Below the pieces are notes generated by a model that was given only the letters and a program-made list of their open reading frames with translations, did not search any database and was not told the origin of the DNA. Positions 44,253 through 55,850 of a stretch of 60,000 nt of DNA are shown one piece after another. The position numbers and the translations under genes were made by a program. This DNA is from Cryptomeria japonica. Its lineage: Eukaryota; Streptophyta; Pinopsida; Cupressales; Cupressaceae. The stretch spans positions 110,497,283 through 110,557,282 of the forward strand of contig NC_081406.1 of NCBI RefSeq assembly GCF_030272615.1, given 5' to 3'. Position 1 is the stretch's first letter. Each line of letters starts with the position of its first letter.

Positions 44253-45319
44253 TATTAGGACCCAGAGGCAACTGAGAGGGGGGGGGGTGAATCAGTTGTC
44301 AAATAATTTCAACCCAAATATACATTAATGAAACTTGATACTTAATACCAATAAACCAAACTTAATGTTGGTTAACAGTTAATATTAATACCAGTGAAGC
44401 TTAATGCATGAAACAGAAAGAGAAACAAAATCCACAACACACAACATAGAGATTTGTACATGGAAACCCTATAAGGGGAAAAACCACGGTGGGAAGCCTT
44501 ACCCACAATCAGATGATGCTACTGAAGATAGTATGTGTTTACAAATGGAGTCTGTACATGCAGAAAGGCCAGCTACCTAGTGCTCACTGCTCAAACACAA
44601 GATGGGAGTCACACTAACTACAATTGGATGATTAAATTGAATGATAATGTACCACTCAAAGTAGCATATCTAGTGCTAGATTCAGTACCGGTTAAGCTCT
44701 GATTATCTCCTTCAAACCTTCCTTGAATCTTCAAATGATGTCTGCATGAGTAGCTCTGCTTATACTTGCATATAACGAATATGACAACCTTACCATACCA
44801 TATTGTATTCCATTACATAATCTCACAAATGAGATCTTACATATATAACAAAACCTAAGACCAAATATGTAGGTCGACTCACTAAGAATATTAAAATCAA
44901 TTACAAATAAGTCAAGATGCGATGCATCATGTCGGATAAATTTTATTACAACAATAACCAATCAATTAATCATCTCTATATCATGTCACGCTAATCTGGA
45001 ATAGATAATGCATGCCGGTCCATAACCTAGACCAATTTGTCGGTAACAACAAATATGTCAGGCCAATTAAACCAATAATCAAATCACCAAAACCAAGTGT
45101 CAAAACCATGTCTTCGACATAACCAAGTGATGTCTAGATGATAACAAGTCATCCTTAGTGTCGATGAACAATATAACCTACTGGTGAACCAAATACCGAT
45201 GACTATGCATAAGTCACTGAACTTGCCGGTGAACATAACCAAAGATCTCCAGAAGGATAAGTGTCGACAAGTGTTGACATCAATGACAAAACCAATGCAA
45301 CATATCCATAATACCAACA
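44253..45319 (-). repeat. 3' LTR of outer minus-strand copia
   Basis: The plus-strand reading starts TATTAGGACCCAGAGGC (TGTTAGG expected; one G-to-A) followed by a G-run, and ends ATACCAACA. It aligns with 50270-51325 and 55851-56906. The minus-strand frame at 45084 is LTR sequence, not a gene. Confidence 0.85.
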
Positions 45320-45674
45320 ATATCCCCCTTCGGAATTGATGGTAACACAAGATGGAAAAACCATCTAAGTGCCAAAGCAGAAATGCCAAAAACCAACAAT
45401 CTCCAGAATAGATCAATATCAGAAATCAAGATATACATGCAGAGAGTAAAAATCTCTCCCCCAATGAATAATCTCCCCAAAGGATAATGTGTTTTTCCAT
45501 AGATATCTCTCCCCCTTTGATATCAAATGCCAAAGAAATACAAATACCAGATACAACCAGTTCATAGAACCAATTAAATACCAACTACTCCCCCTGAGAA
45601 GTAGCTCTCCTTCATCAAAGCCAAAAAAAGGTTTCTCTGTAAATTTTGTTAGTTTGATGCCAAGAATCAATTGT
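45320..45674 (-). other. 3' untranslated region with several polypurine tracts
   Basis: Minus-strand purine runs occur at about 45321-45330 (adjacent to the LTR), 45455-45463, 45509-45517 and 45590-45597 (plus-strand reads ATCCCCCTT, TCTCCCCCAA, CTCCCCCTTTG, CTCCCCCTGAG). Only the one touching the LTR is needed for priming. Confidence 0.6.
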
Positions 45675-45954
45675 CTAAGTTTCTAATGGTAAGGGTATAA
45701 CCCCAAGCTGCTCTTTGAGATATTCAAAAGTTTCCTTAGGCAAAGGCTTAGTAAAGATATTTGCAATCTGCTCTTTAGTATTCACATAAACCAATCTCAC
45801 TTCTTTTGCTTCAACATTCTCTTTTAGGAAGTTATATTTGATAGAAACATGTTTAGTTTTGGAGTGAAATACCGGATTCTTAGATATATCAATTGCTACT
45901 AAATTGTCACAATAAATGATTATAGGTTCTTTGAATTTTACCTTTATGTCCTTC
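45675..45954 (-). pseudogene. pol: copia RNase H, C-terminal part, split
   Basis: The minus-strand frame gives IKVKFKEPIIIYCDNLVAID, HSKTKHVSIKYNFLKENV and NIFTKPLPKETFEYLKEQLG to a stop at 45675, the standard end of copia pol. The reading continues upstream at 59331: the broken word matches the uninterrupted relative at about 51911. The apparent N-terminal extension to 46007 is LTR sequence of the inserted element. Confidence 0.88.
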
Positions 45955-46729
45955 TGTTGGCATTGCACACTCCAATGAGAATTGTAGGTGATTGAAGGTA
46001 TTGTCATTGATGGAAACCTTGCAATCTTATGTCACTAGCAAGCACTGACACCAGCATACTCTACATTGACAGATAGTTCACCGGCAGTGATAAGAATTTT
46101 TACCAGCATCCTAGCCGACAGGATTTTGACTATTGTATATTGTATTTAATTGTAATATCTTTTTGTAAGCCGATATGGCATATTGTAATAAGACTCATAT
46201 ATAAGTATGAGATCTTGTAGATCATTTAAAAGAGAAAAAATAGGATGGATATGTACAATGAATATTAAGGCAGATTTTGGAGTAAGGTTTATGGTTATTG
46301 TATGAGCTTCAACCGGTACTGAACCTGGCATAGAAGATGCTTTTTGTAGCAGTACATTATATTGGATTCTCATAATCCATTTTGTAAGTCAGTGAGACTT
46401 CCTTTTGTATTTGAGCAGTGAGCTCTAGGCAGTTGGCCTTCCTGCATGTGTAGGCACACTATTGTAAGTAATATCCATTCATTGGCCAGAGAGTGAATAT
46501 TGTGGGTCACAAATCCCACCAAGGTTTTTCCCACACTGGGTTTCCTCACCAAAAATATTGTGTTATGGTGTGCTTTCTATGTTGTGTTTATTACTCATAT
46601 TTACTACATTAATTCTTGTTTACCGGTACACTATTTTGGAATGCAAATTACTTAATAAGTTTAGAAAATTTGTTAACTGGTTAGATACTAATTCACCCCC
46701 CCCTCTCAGTATCTTTGGGAATCCTAACA
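45955..46729 (+). repeat. 5' LTR of non-autonomous element
   Basis: Starts TGTTGGCATTGCACACTCC and ends ATCTTTGGGAATCCTAACA. A TATA element TATATAAG lies at 46198-46205. It aligns with 58567-59330; the 3' copy lacks about 10 bp near the CTCTACATTGA segment. Confidence 0.9.
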
Positions 46730-46731
46730 AT

Positions 46732-46743
46732 TGGTATCAGAGC
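46732..46743 (+). other. Primer-binding site, tRNA-iMet type
   Basis: TGGTATCAGAGC follows the LTR end after AT and is the exact complement type of plant initiator Met tRNA. Confidence 0.85.
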
Positions 46744-46800
46744 CTAGTCCTCTATTTCCAAAAGCCTAACACCTTGAGGGAGATTCTGACACCGGTACAG

Positions 46801-47766
46801 ATGGAAAACTTGAGGAAGCAATTGGAAACAACTCTTTTAGATTATGATGCAGAAAAGTTGAAGAATATCAAACTTGAAGATGATCTGAGGACTGCATAGG
46901 AATTCATTCAAGGACTTCAAGAAAATCTCACTATTGCTAGAAACAAAAGAAGAGAACTTCATGAGAAGATGCAACATGATGATTATGAAAAGGAAACTCT
47001 TAATGACCTTGTGAACAAGTTGAGACAAGAAAATAGTGCTAGGAGGAATGAGATGCAAGATATGACTATGAGGTTTTGTAAAGACATTGAAGACAGAAAG
47101 AAGAATGAAGATGACTTGACTAGGAGACTCAATGATCCTATAAATGAAAATACAAGACTCAGTCATGAAAATGATATGTTGAAGATAGATTTGATGCACA
47201 CACAAAATGATAAAACTGAACTTATGAGAGAGAAGGGAATCTTGGAAAATGAGTTGGCTACTGCAAATCAACACAAAGAGAAATTCAAGAAAAGTTCAGA
47301 AGAACTTGATAACATGCTGAAAAATCAGAGACTTGATGGAGATACTAATGGAATTGGCTTTGAAGTTGGTGAAAGCTCTGGTACTGCAAACAATCATGAT
47401 CATAGCAAACCGGTAAGACAACCTAATGCTTACAAATTTAATGGGAAATGCTTTAACTGTAACAAGTATGGTCATAGAGAAAATCAGTGTAGATCTAGAA
47501 ACTATCAGAACAGTAATTCACCCACCGGTCAATGTTCCAAATGCAACAAAATTGGTCATAATTTAGAAAATTATAGAATGAATGTAAGATGTTATGTTTG
47601 TGGAAGATTTGGACACTTATCTAATCAATGCAAAACACATAGAGGCATAGGATATGGAAAGGCTATTCAGAAGAATAATGTAACTTGTTATGCTTGCAAC
47701 AAGATTGGACATATTGCAAAGTTTTGTAGAAGGGATCACCAGCAAATAATAATGGACCTAGTTTGA
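46801..47766 (+). pseudogene. Coiled-coil protein with four zinc knuckles (ORF1)
   Basis: The start ATG (MENLRKQLETTLLDYD) is the first in frame after the PBS. One TAG at 46897 (CAG expected) interrupts 321 codons. Residues ~1-180 are charged, heptad-like sequence predicted by eye as coiled coil. Four knuckles follow: CFNCNKYGHRENQC (47450-47491), CSKCNKIGHNLENY (last Cys is Tyr), CYVCGRFGHLSNQC and CYACNKIGHIAKFC. Near 47735 a frameshift moves the tail to another frame (GPSLKGKEKVDEV...). The usual copia gag core is not visible. It probably binds nucleic acid and may act as gag, or resemble cellular multi-knuckle RNA-binding proteins. Confidence 0.75.
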
Positions 47767-48189
47767 AAGGCAAAGAGAAGGTAGATGAGGTAAAGAAAGA
47801 ATTTTCAAAATAATGGATTAGAAAGAGAGATCAGAATGTTGATGAGACTATTCCTTCATCGATAGAACATGGTATTCATCCAACTAAACTAAAACATTTT
47901 GGGGGTATGGAAACTAACTCAAAATCATGCAAGTTTACCCTCAGTTGATGGTAAGAAGATGAATTCCTTCTTTACCAGTAGATGTGTTAAGTTTCACTTA
48001 ACCGATAGGCATTTATTGTGGTTGTTGAAGGAAAAGACATTATAAATCAGTGCTTTTTACTCTTTTTCACTCACCAAGCATTCAAATTTCCTAAGAGCAC
48101 AATTAACCCGAGTGAAGGCATCCACAGCAAGAAGTGAAGCAAAATATTTCAAGCATCCAAACCTAAAAGGCAAATTAAGGTATTTATCA
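47767..48189 (+). other. Spacer between ORF1 and ORF2
   Basis: The first ~170 bp continue ORF1 in a shifted frame to a TGA near 47946. The rest looks like untranslated leader for ORF2, with upstream frame open from 48112 but no reason to start there. Confidence 0.5.
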
Positions 48190-50269
48190 ATGGCTTCCTC
48201 CTCTGCTCCTGAATTCATGGCAAACCCTACTGTTATTGAAGTGGTTAAACACCCTCAGCCCGTATTCAAGATTATCCCCGAAATAGAAAAATAGGATGAC
48301 ACCCTAGGAGCATTTTCTAAAATCCCTAATGGAGTTGCATATGCAGAAGACCCAAGAATATACATACATTGCCATATTGAGGAACTAGGTTCATATGAGA
48401 TCATGAAAATGTATAAGAATGTGATTTGTGATGAGAATGGAACTGTGAAACTGGAACATAAGGCTATAGAAACCCTAGGTTTTTTGGAAATCCTTGACAT
48501 TCCAAAATTTCCTAAGAAAGTTGTAAGGATTGTACTTAGTAGAGTTCATGGAGAATTCTTTTGGCTTGACTCTATCCATAAAATTACAAGAGAAATGATT
48601 AGGGCTGTGACTGGCTTACCTTCCACTGGTAGTAGGCCAGATAAGACCAAGAAAGTTTCAAACAACACAGTGATGAGTTTAACCAGTGCAACCCATGACA
48701 ACAGATCCCTGAGAGTTAATGATGTGAAAGACATAAATGTCAGATTCACGAGCATGATATTAGGATATAAAAAAACACATGCTAACTAACTGAACTTAGT
48801 TTCAAGTATATGTATCAAGAGTGCATATGATATGGTTAACAATGATGCCAAGATAGATGTATGTGAGTGGTTGAAAGATGAATTGATTGACAATATGAAC
48901 AAAATAAAAAGAGATAAGAAAGGTACTTTCAGATTTGGCAATCTTCTTGTATGCCTAATGCTATATCTTACTAAGGAGGTTCCCGGTATAGGCAGGAAAG
49001 ACTTTGGTTATGAGATACCAGTAGGTAAACATCTATTGGATATCTTCACTGGCATGGGAACAGACAGGGAAAACAAAATAATAGAGTATTTACAAGCATT
49101 TAAGGCTAACAGGAAAACAAGGGAAAGGTTACCATAGAGTATTGTTGACAAGAATCAAAAAGAAATTTGTTTTGTAATTAAGAAAGATGAAATTTGGATG
49201 GAGGCAGTTCTTCCTAGAACTATTTGAGTGACAAAGATGGGTTATGAGGCTGATGTGAACATTATTGAAACATATGCCAAAGCCCTACTTGAAGCCCCTA
49301 GAGAACCTGAGGAAAAAGTGTTTGGTAATACTGAAACCATTGAAAGTAAAGTACAAACACTTAAACAGAGAAAGAAAAGAGAAAAATATATCAGGAGTGC
49401 AACTAAATAGGTGAAAGAGATTAAGTAAAACATAATGAATATCACCAGTATCCAAGAAAGTGATTTGGAAGAGTTACAACCGGAAGCCCACCTCTCACCG
49501 GTTGGAACTTCATCAGAAAGTGAAATCCTAGCAGAGTTTAAAAGAGTAGATAGGAAGAGAAAACCTTCATTGGTACCCTCTCCTACACCCAAGAAGGCAA
49601 GAAAGAAACAACAGGTAGTGAGGCCCCTAGCTAAAAAGATGACACCCAGGAAGAAAAAGGAAAAACAGGTTATTCCACCTCTTGACAACTTGCTAAATGA
49701 AATAATAGATGATGGAAATTTGTCTAATGAAGTAAATTGTATGATACCTTTACAAATAAAGAAAAGGAGACCATAAAATATAGCATCATCCTACACCTTG
49801 ACATTTATAAGAAATTTTTGATAGAGGTTGTAGATGATTTGCCTAGTGATCTTTATAGGCGGCTTGATGCTAAAAAGCTAGCCATTATGGAATTAGACAA
49901 GAAAATAAAGATAGAGAAATTACTTGTTGTTCATCCTGTTAAATTAGTTGACGAAATTGATGAGTTGATAAGTGAAGCAAATAGGATAGTATTTTCTAGT
50001 TGTCACTGACATGCAAGTCTAATGGCCGACAGGGTTAATGAGATCACATAAGAGACAACCGATAAATGGGACATCTTCTTTGTGGAGAAAGAGAAGAAAG
50101 AAGAACTAAAAAGGCCAAAAACTTTTAAGGTATACCAAAAGGATAACGATAAAGGAAAAGGCAAAATAGGTTGACTACCAAGTATAAAAGTGATTGATAA
50201 TTTACCACCTCATTCCGATACTCCACTAGTACAAACTATTGATACACCAATAACTGAGAATGTGGAGAC
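48190..50269 (+). pseudogene. Unknown long ORF2, N-terminal part
   Basis: I start at MASSSAPEFMANPTVIEVV. The same frame runs to about 49776 with stops near 48292, 48787, 49135, 49227, 49408 and 49426 only, then a frameshift near 49737 continues to the nested copia at 50270. Readable segments include AIETLGFLEILDIPKFPKKV, GEFFWLDSIHKITREMIRAV, CEWLKDELIDNMNKIKRDKK and FGNLLVCLMLYLTKEVPGIG. The 'I-x-x-x-I-x-A-V-x-G-L-P' pattern recalls plant transposon-associated domains, but I cannot assign a family. A basic cluster at 49552-49650 (DRKRKPSLVP, TPKKARKKQQ) could be a nuclear localisation signal. The function is unknown. Splitting by the nested element ends this part. Confidence 0.6.
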
Positions 50270-51325
50270 TGTTAGGTCCCAGAGGCAACTGAGAGGGGGG
50301 GGGGGTGAATCAGTTGTCTAATAAATTTAAACCAAAAACAACTTAACCAATTTACTGCATAATATCGGTGAACCAGACTGTTATACCAGTGGACAGTTTT
50401 ATCAGATAATTTTAATTTCGGTAAGACTTAATGCATGAAATAAAAGAACAAAGTCATCCACAACACATAACACCAGAAATTATACATGGAAACCCTGTAA
50501 GGGGAAAAACCATGGTGAGAAACCTTACCCACAATCAGATGATACTACTGCAGATAGTAAGTGTATACAAATGGGGTTTGCACATGCAGAAAGGCCAAGC
50601 ACCTAGAGCTCGCTGCTCAATCACAAAATGGGAGTCACACTGACTATAGTTGGATGGTTAAATCCAATAAGAATGTATTGCACAAAATAGCATCTTCATA
50701 TGCTGGATTCAGTATCGGTGTAGTTCTAATTGTCTTCACAAAGACCCTCCTTCAATCTTCAAATGATGTCTACATGTATAGCTCTTCTTATTCTCGCATA
50801 TACCTTCACACAATCCTTTTTCACATTCAACATTTGATCTTACAAATAAGATCTTACATTTATACCATAACCTAAGATCAATTTTAGTAGGTCGGCTCTA
50901 TAAGATATTTACAATAAAAGCATTTCACAAACAAAACAATATTTGATGCAATAACCGATTGAACATGTTGGCTTAATGAATTTACAAAAATAATTAATCC
51001 TCTCCAAAGCGTGCCATGCTGATCTGGAAAAGATAAACCTGTCGGTGTATACCCTGGACCTATTTGCTGGTAATAGAAAATATGCAAATGTGAATATACC
51101 AATAACCAATTCTCCAAGACAAGATGTCAAAATGATGTTTTTGACATTACCAAGTGTTTTCCAGGACATTCCAAGTGTTGGTAATCATTATATCCTACCG
51201 GTGTACCATATACCGACGACTGTGCAAAAGTCACTTTCTTGTCGGTGAATGTTGTTGGATCTCCAAAGTGCTAGATTTTTAGTAGGTGTTGACATCAATG
51301 ACAAAACCATACCAAAATACCAACA
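50270..51325 (-). repeat. 3' LTR of nested copia (minus strand)
   Basis: The plus-strand reading starts TGTTAGGTCCCAGAGGC followed by a G-run and ends AAAATACCAACA. A minus-strand TATA element TATAAATG is at about 50857-50864. It differs from its partner at scattered sites over the full length. Confidence 0.92.
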
Positions 51326-51640
51326 ATCTCCCTCTTTGGCATTGATGGCAACACAAGATGGAAAAACCATCAAAGTGACAAAAACTGAAATGCCAAATAC
51401 CAAAAACCAACAATCTCCAAATAGAGATCATAACCAGAAATAAAAAATACAGATACATAGAGTAATAATCTCTCCCAAACAACAATCTCTCCCCTTGGGA
51501 GAAACATGTGTTCCAAGTTCATATATAAAATACCAATCAATTTAGTATACCAACTACTCCCCCTAAGAAGTAGCTTCCCGTCAAAGCTGGAATAAAGATT
51601 TCTCTGTTAATTCTATCGGTTGATGACAATCATCAACTTC
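51326..51640 (-). other. 3' untranslated region with polypurine tracts
   Basis: Minus-strand purine runs occur next to the LTR (plus-strand ATCTCCCTCTTTGG at 51326), near 51490 (CTCTCCCCTTGGG) and near 51557 (CTCCCCCTAAG). Confidence 0.6.
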
Positions 51641-53398
51641 CTAAGTCTCTACTGGTGGGGGTATGACCCCAAGCTGATCTCTGAGATATTCAAAAGTCTC
51701 TTTAGGCAGAGGTTTAGTAAAGATATCTAAAATCTGCTCTTTAGTATTCACATAAACCAGTTTTATTTCCTTTGCTTCAACATTTTCCCTTAGAAAATTC
51801 AGTTTGATAGAAACATGTTTGGTTTTAGAATGTAATACCAGATTCTTAGATATATCAATTGCCACAGTGTTATCACAATAGATAGTAATAGGTTCCTTGC
51901 ATTTTACCTTTATGTCTTTTAACATTTGCTTAAGCCATAGTACCTGTGTACAGTTAGTTGTTGCTGCAACATATTCTAATTCTGCTGTTGATAATGATGT
52001 ACAACTTTGTTTCTTACTCAACCAAGAAACTAGTCTATTTCCAAGAAAAAATGCTCTGCCGGTGGTTCTTTTTCTATCATCCACATCTCCTGCCCAATTT
52101 GCATTTGTGTATGCACATAATTCAAAGTTTTCATCTATAGGATACCATAATCCAAGATTTATAGTGCCTTGTAAGTACTAGAAAATCCTTGTTACTACTG
52201 ATTCATGATTTTCTCTAGGATTACTTTGAAATCTTGAAACAATACATACTGCATTCATAATATCAGGTTTGGTTTGTGTTAAATACAGTAAACCTCGTAT
52301 CATAGATTTGTATCTAGTTGGATTAACAGGTGTAGATTCATCCCTTAGTGATAGTTTGTCATTTGTAGTTATAGGTGTGCTTACCAGTTTAGAGTTCTCC
52401 ATCCCTAATTTCTTTAGTAACTCTTTTAAGTACTTGGATTGACTCAAGAATATACCTTTATCAGTCTGTGAAATCTACAATCCTAAAAAGAATTTTATTT
52501 CTCCAATCATAGACATTTCAAATTCTTGCTGCATTTTAATAAAAAATTCTTTACATAATCCATCTTCTCCTCCAAAGATTATATCATCAACAAATACTTC
52601 TATAACCAAGATGTCATCATTAGTCACTTTATAGTATAAATTGATGTCTGCATTTCCTTTAGAAAAACCAATCTTCAAAAGATACTTATCCAATCTTGCA
52701 TACCAAGCTCTTGGAGCTTGCTTCAATCCATACAAAGCTTTTCTTAACCTGCAAACCATATCTTTGTCATCTGTCAAAGAAAATCCATCAGGTTGTTCAA
52801 TGTAGACTTCCTCTTCAAGATCTCCATTCAGAAATGCACATTTAATATCCATTTGATAAACTTTGTAGTTCTTGTGTGCTGCAAAAGCCAAGAATAATCT
52901 AACTACCTCTATTCTAACTACTGGTGTAAAGGTTTCATTATAATCAATTCCTTCTTTCTGAGAATATCCCTTACATACTAGTCTTGCTTTATTTTTTATA
53001 ACCTTATCATCTTCATTAAGTTTGTTTCTAAATATCCATTTGGTTCCAATTACATTTTTATCTTTAGGCTGAGGAACTAATGTCCAAGTGTTATTTTTCT
53101 TAATTTGTTCTAATTCTTCTTCCATAGCTTTAATCCAGTGTTTATCTTCATATGCCTCATTAACAGATGATGGTTCAATTTGAGAAATAAGACATACCTC
53201 TTCATTTTCCAATCTTCCTCTTGTCATAACTCCTTTAAACTTGTTTCCAATTATCTGATCTTCAGAATGATTCAGTCTTACATACTGGGGTGTCTTTGTT
53301 TGTTGTTGTTCCTTAGTTACTGTGGAATCCTCAGATGATACCGGGGTAGCTGGATCTTCATTCTGTACTGGTGGATTCAGTGTACGTTCATTTGTCAA
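51641..53398 (-). pseudogene. pol: copia RT and RNase H, nearly complete
   Basis: Minus-strand reading from 53398. After a hinge come [74 protein letters not shown] and [13 protein letters not shown], with the RT catalytic Asp pair intact. The frame passes a TAG near 52477 (LGL-ISQTDKGIF), then KLVSTPITTNDKL and YLTQTKPDIMNAV. A stop near 52178 lies where Trp is usual. RNase H has CAYTNANWAGDVDD, where the first Asp seems changed to Asn, SLSTAELEYVAAT and NTKEQILDIFTKPLP, ending at 51641. RT and RNase H make the double-stranded cDNA. Confidence 0.9.
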
Positions 53399-53401
53399 AA
53401 A

Positions 53402-54708
53402 TTATGTTGCCGGTTCAGAGTCTATATACCTTGATGTTCCTCTGAATTGTTCATCAATCTTTACATTTGTACTTTCAACAATTTTCTGCAATCTTTTGTT
53501 AAAACATCTATATGCCTTGGTTTTAGATGAATAACCAAGAAATATTCCTTCATCACTTCTAGGATCAAATTTGCCAATATACTTATCTCTTATGATATAA
53601 CATTTACCTCCAAAAATTTTGAAATATTTAAGAGTAGGAGTAATACCAAACCATAGTTCATGAGGGGTCTTATCGGTTTCACCTTTGATGTGAACTTTGT
53701 TGAATTTATAGACCGATGTAATGACTACCTCTCTCCAATATACATGTGGTAGGTTTGCTTCTAATAACATACTTCTTGCTACATCCAAGATAGTTCTATT
53801 TTTCCTTTCAACAACTCCATTCTACTGTGGTGTCCGGGGTACTGATAGCCATCTTCTGATTCCATTTACTTCATAGAATGTATTAAATTCCTTAGATGTA
53901 AATTCTCCTCCTTTATTTGATCTTAGACATTTGATTTTCTTACCGATTTCATTTTCTACCATTGCTTTGAACAGTTTGAACTTTGCAAGTGCTTCTGATT
54001 TTTCTCTGAGAAAAGTAACCCAACACATTCTAGAGTAGTCATCAATGATTAGCATGAAATATCTATCACCTTGTAAGATTTTAGTTCTAGCTGACCACAT
54101 AAATTAGTGTGAATCAAATCAAGAGCATTATTGGATTTTTTTGGAATACTTTTGAAACTAGCTCTAACTTGTTTTCCAAATTGACATTCCTTACATGTTG
54201 TATTGTGAGGTTTGACAATTTTAGGTAAATCTTTAACTGCCTTAATAGTACTGATCTTCACCATGCAATCAAAGTTTACATGACAGAGTCTCTTATGCCA
54301 TAGCCAACTTTCATCAATATGAGCAATCAAGCATGTCTTTTCATTGTTATTCAGATGAAAGATGTTACCTCTAGTTTGATTACCGGTTGCAATTTCTAAA
54401 CTAGTTTTATTCATGAATTTGCATTTTCCATTTTTGAATTGTAATTGAAATACTTTCTCAACTAATTGACCAACACTCAAAAGATTATGCTTTAATCCTT
54501 CAACATAGTATACATTGTCAGTGTTATGCTTACCATCAAGAGATATTGTACCCTTACCTTTGATCAAACAAGCTTTGTCATCTCCAAATCTCACTAAGCC
54601 TCCATTGTATTCTTGAAAGTTCAAGAATTTACCTTTGTCTCTTGTCATATGATGTGAGCATCCTAAATCAATGATCCATTCATCCTTTACTTCAACTTTA
54701 GCTGCCAA
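53402..54708 (-). pseudogene. pol: copia protease and integrase
   Basis: The minus-strand frame begins after the gag stop with DEWIIDLGCSHHMTRDKGKF: the protease active site keeps Asp and Gly but has Leu where Ser or Thr is usual. GAG-pre-integrase follows (WLWHKRLCHVNFDCM, CKECQFGKQVRASF, the integrase zinc finger). A frameshift near 54075 leads to DRYFMLIIDDYSRMCWVTFL (first catalytic D), KCLRSNKGGEFTSKEF (second position Asn in place of Asp), and NGVVERKNRTILDVARSMLL (E) after one stop at 53820. The domain ends with FIFGGKCYI-like and RCFNKRLQKIVESTN segments. Confidence 0.85.
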
Positions 54709-54711
54709 GGC

Positions 54712-55794
54712 CTATTCTACCGGTTGAGTAGTAGGTGCCAGTTGATCTTCTATTATAGCAACAAAAACCCATCCATTGTCTGCCGGATCCTCATCAAAAT
54801 CATCAGTCACACCTTCATCAGCAATGTAACAAGATTTGTCTTTATTCTTCTTAAATCTGTATCTCTGATATTTAGGGTTAGGCTTGTATATTCTTCTAGC
54901 TTCTTCTCTTAGTCCAGCATGTCTATCAGGGCATCTTGAAGCCATATGACCAATCTTATTGCAGTTAAAACATTTAAAGGGTGGTTTACCTTCATACTTA
55001 CTTCCAACTGGACCTTTAGGCATTTTCCTTGCAAATAGTGCTTCAAGTTCTTCAAGTTCTTAATTCTCTTTCCTGCTTTCTTCAAGTTCTCCTACATAAA
55101 AGGCTTTCCAATCAGATTTGTCAAATGATGGAGCAGACGATGTTGATTCTTTAAAGGCCAAATCTATCTTTATAGTAGCAATAGGACCAAATTCTTCAAT
55201 TTCAAAAGCTGAAAGTTTCCCAATCAATGTATCCCTAGTTATTGATGTATTAGGCATTGTTCTCAACTCATTTATAGCAGTGACTTTCATTTCATATGTC
55301 GGTGGAAATCCTCTTAAAACTTTTGAAACAATTTCATCCTCACTTAAGGTTCCTCCACAACATTTAATACCCAAAACAATCTCATTTACTCTTTCCATGA
55401 AAGCAGAAATCCTTTCATCTTCTTCCATTTTCGGATGTTCATACCTGACCCGGAAGCTTTCAAGTTTTGCAATTTTGACTATGGAATCTCCTTCATTCAG
55501 TATTTCCAAATGATCTCAAATAGCTTTAGCAATAGACCTATCTGATATTCCCATGATTTGTTGATATGATAATGCACTCAAAAGTGCTTCTCTTGCTTAG
55601 CAATCATTTTATTCATCTTTTCCCAAGGTAGGTGGATTAGGCTGACTAGGAGGAGGAGCAGGATAACCATTCTTTGTAACATCCCAGATGTCCTTTCCAA
55701 TGCAATTTAGATGTGTCTCCATTTTGATCTTCCATATGCCATAATTGGTTCCATCAAGTTTAGGACTGTCCTTCCTAAAATAGTTAGTAGACAT
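54712..55794 (-). pseudogene. gag: copia gag
   Basis: The minus-strand start MSTNYFRKDSPKLDGTNYGI lies 43 bases after the PBS and is the usual copia gag opening. After two or three stops near 55600 and 55515 the UBN2-like core is open: ILNEGDSIVKIAKLESFRVR, EDERISAFMERVNEIVLGIK, SEDEIVSKVLRGFPPTYEMK. A TAA near 55060 precedes the knuckle CFNCNKIGHMASRC (about 54939-54980), which is canonical C-x2-C-x4-H-x4-C. The frame ends at a TAG (54709-54711) directly before the protease, so gag and pol were probably one polyprotein. It forms the particle and binds RNA. Confidence 0.88.
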
Positions 55795-55836
55795 TGGATC
55801 TCCTCATGTTGTTAAACTTCTGCAAAAGAGGACTAA

Positions 55837-55848
55837 GCTCTGATACCA
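55837..55848 (-). other. Primer-binding site, tRNA-iMet type (minus strand)
   Basis: The reverse complement reads TGGTATCAGAGC, two bases inside the LTR end. It gives the element's orientation. Confidence 0.88.
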
Positions 55849-55850
55849 AT

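Noticed and set aside
44068-44271. Ser-Leu or Arg-Glu repeat protein
   Set aside because: It is a translation of the (GA)n tract in either direction.
45084-45416. 110-codon minus-strand ORF rich in Trp, Cys and His
   Set aside because: It lies across a copia LTR and its edge; the equivalent frames at 50884-51169 and 56490-56750 drift, showing no coding constraint.
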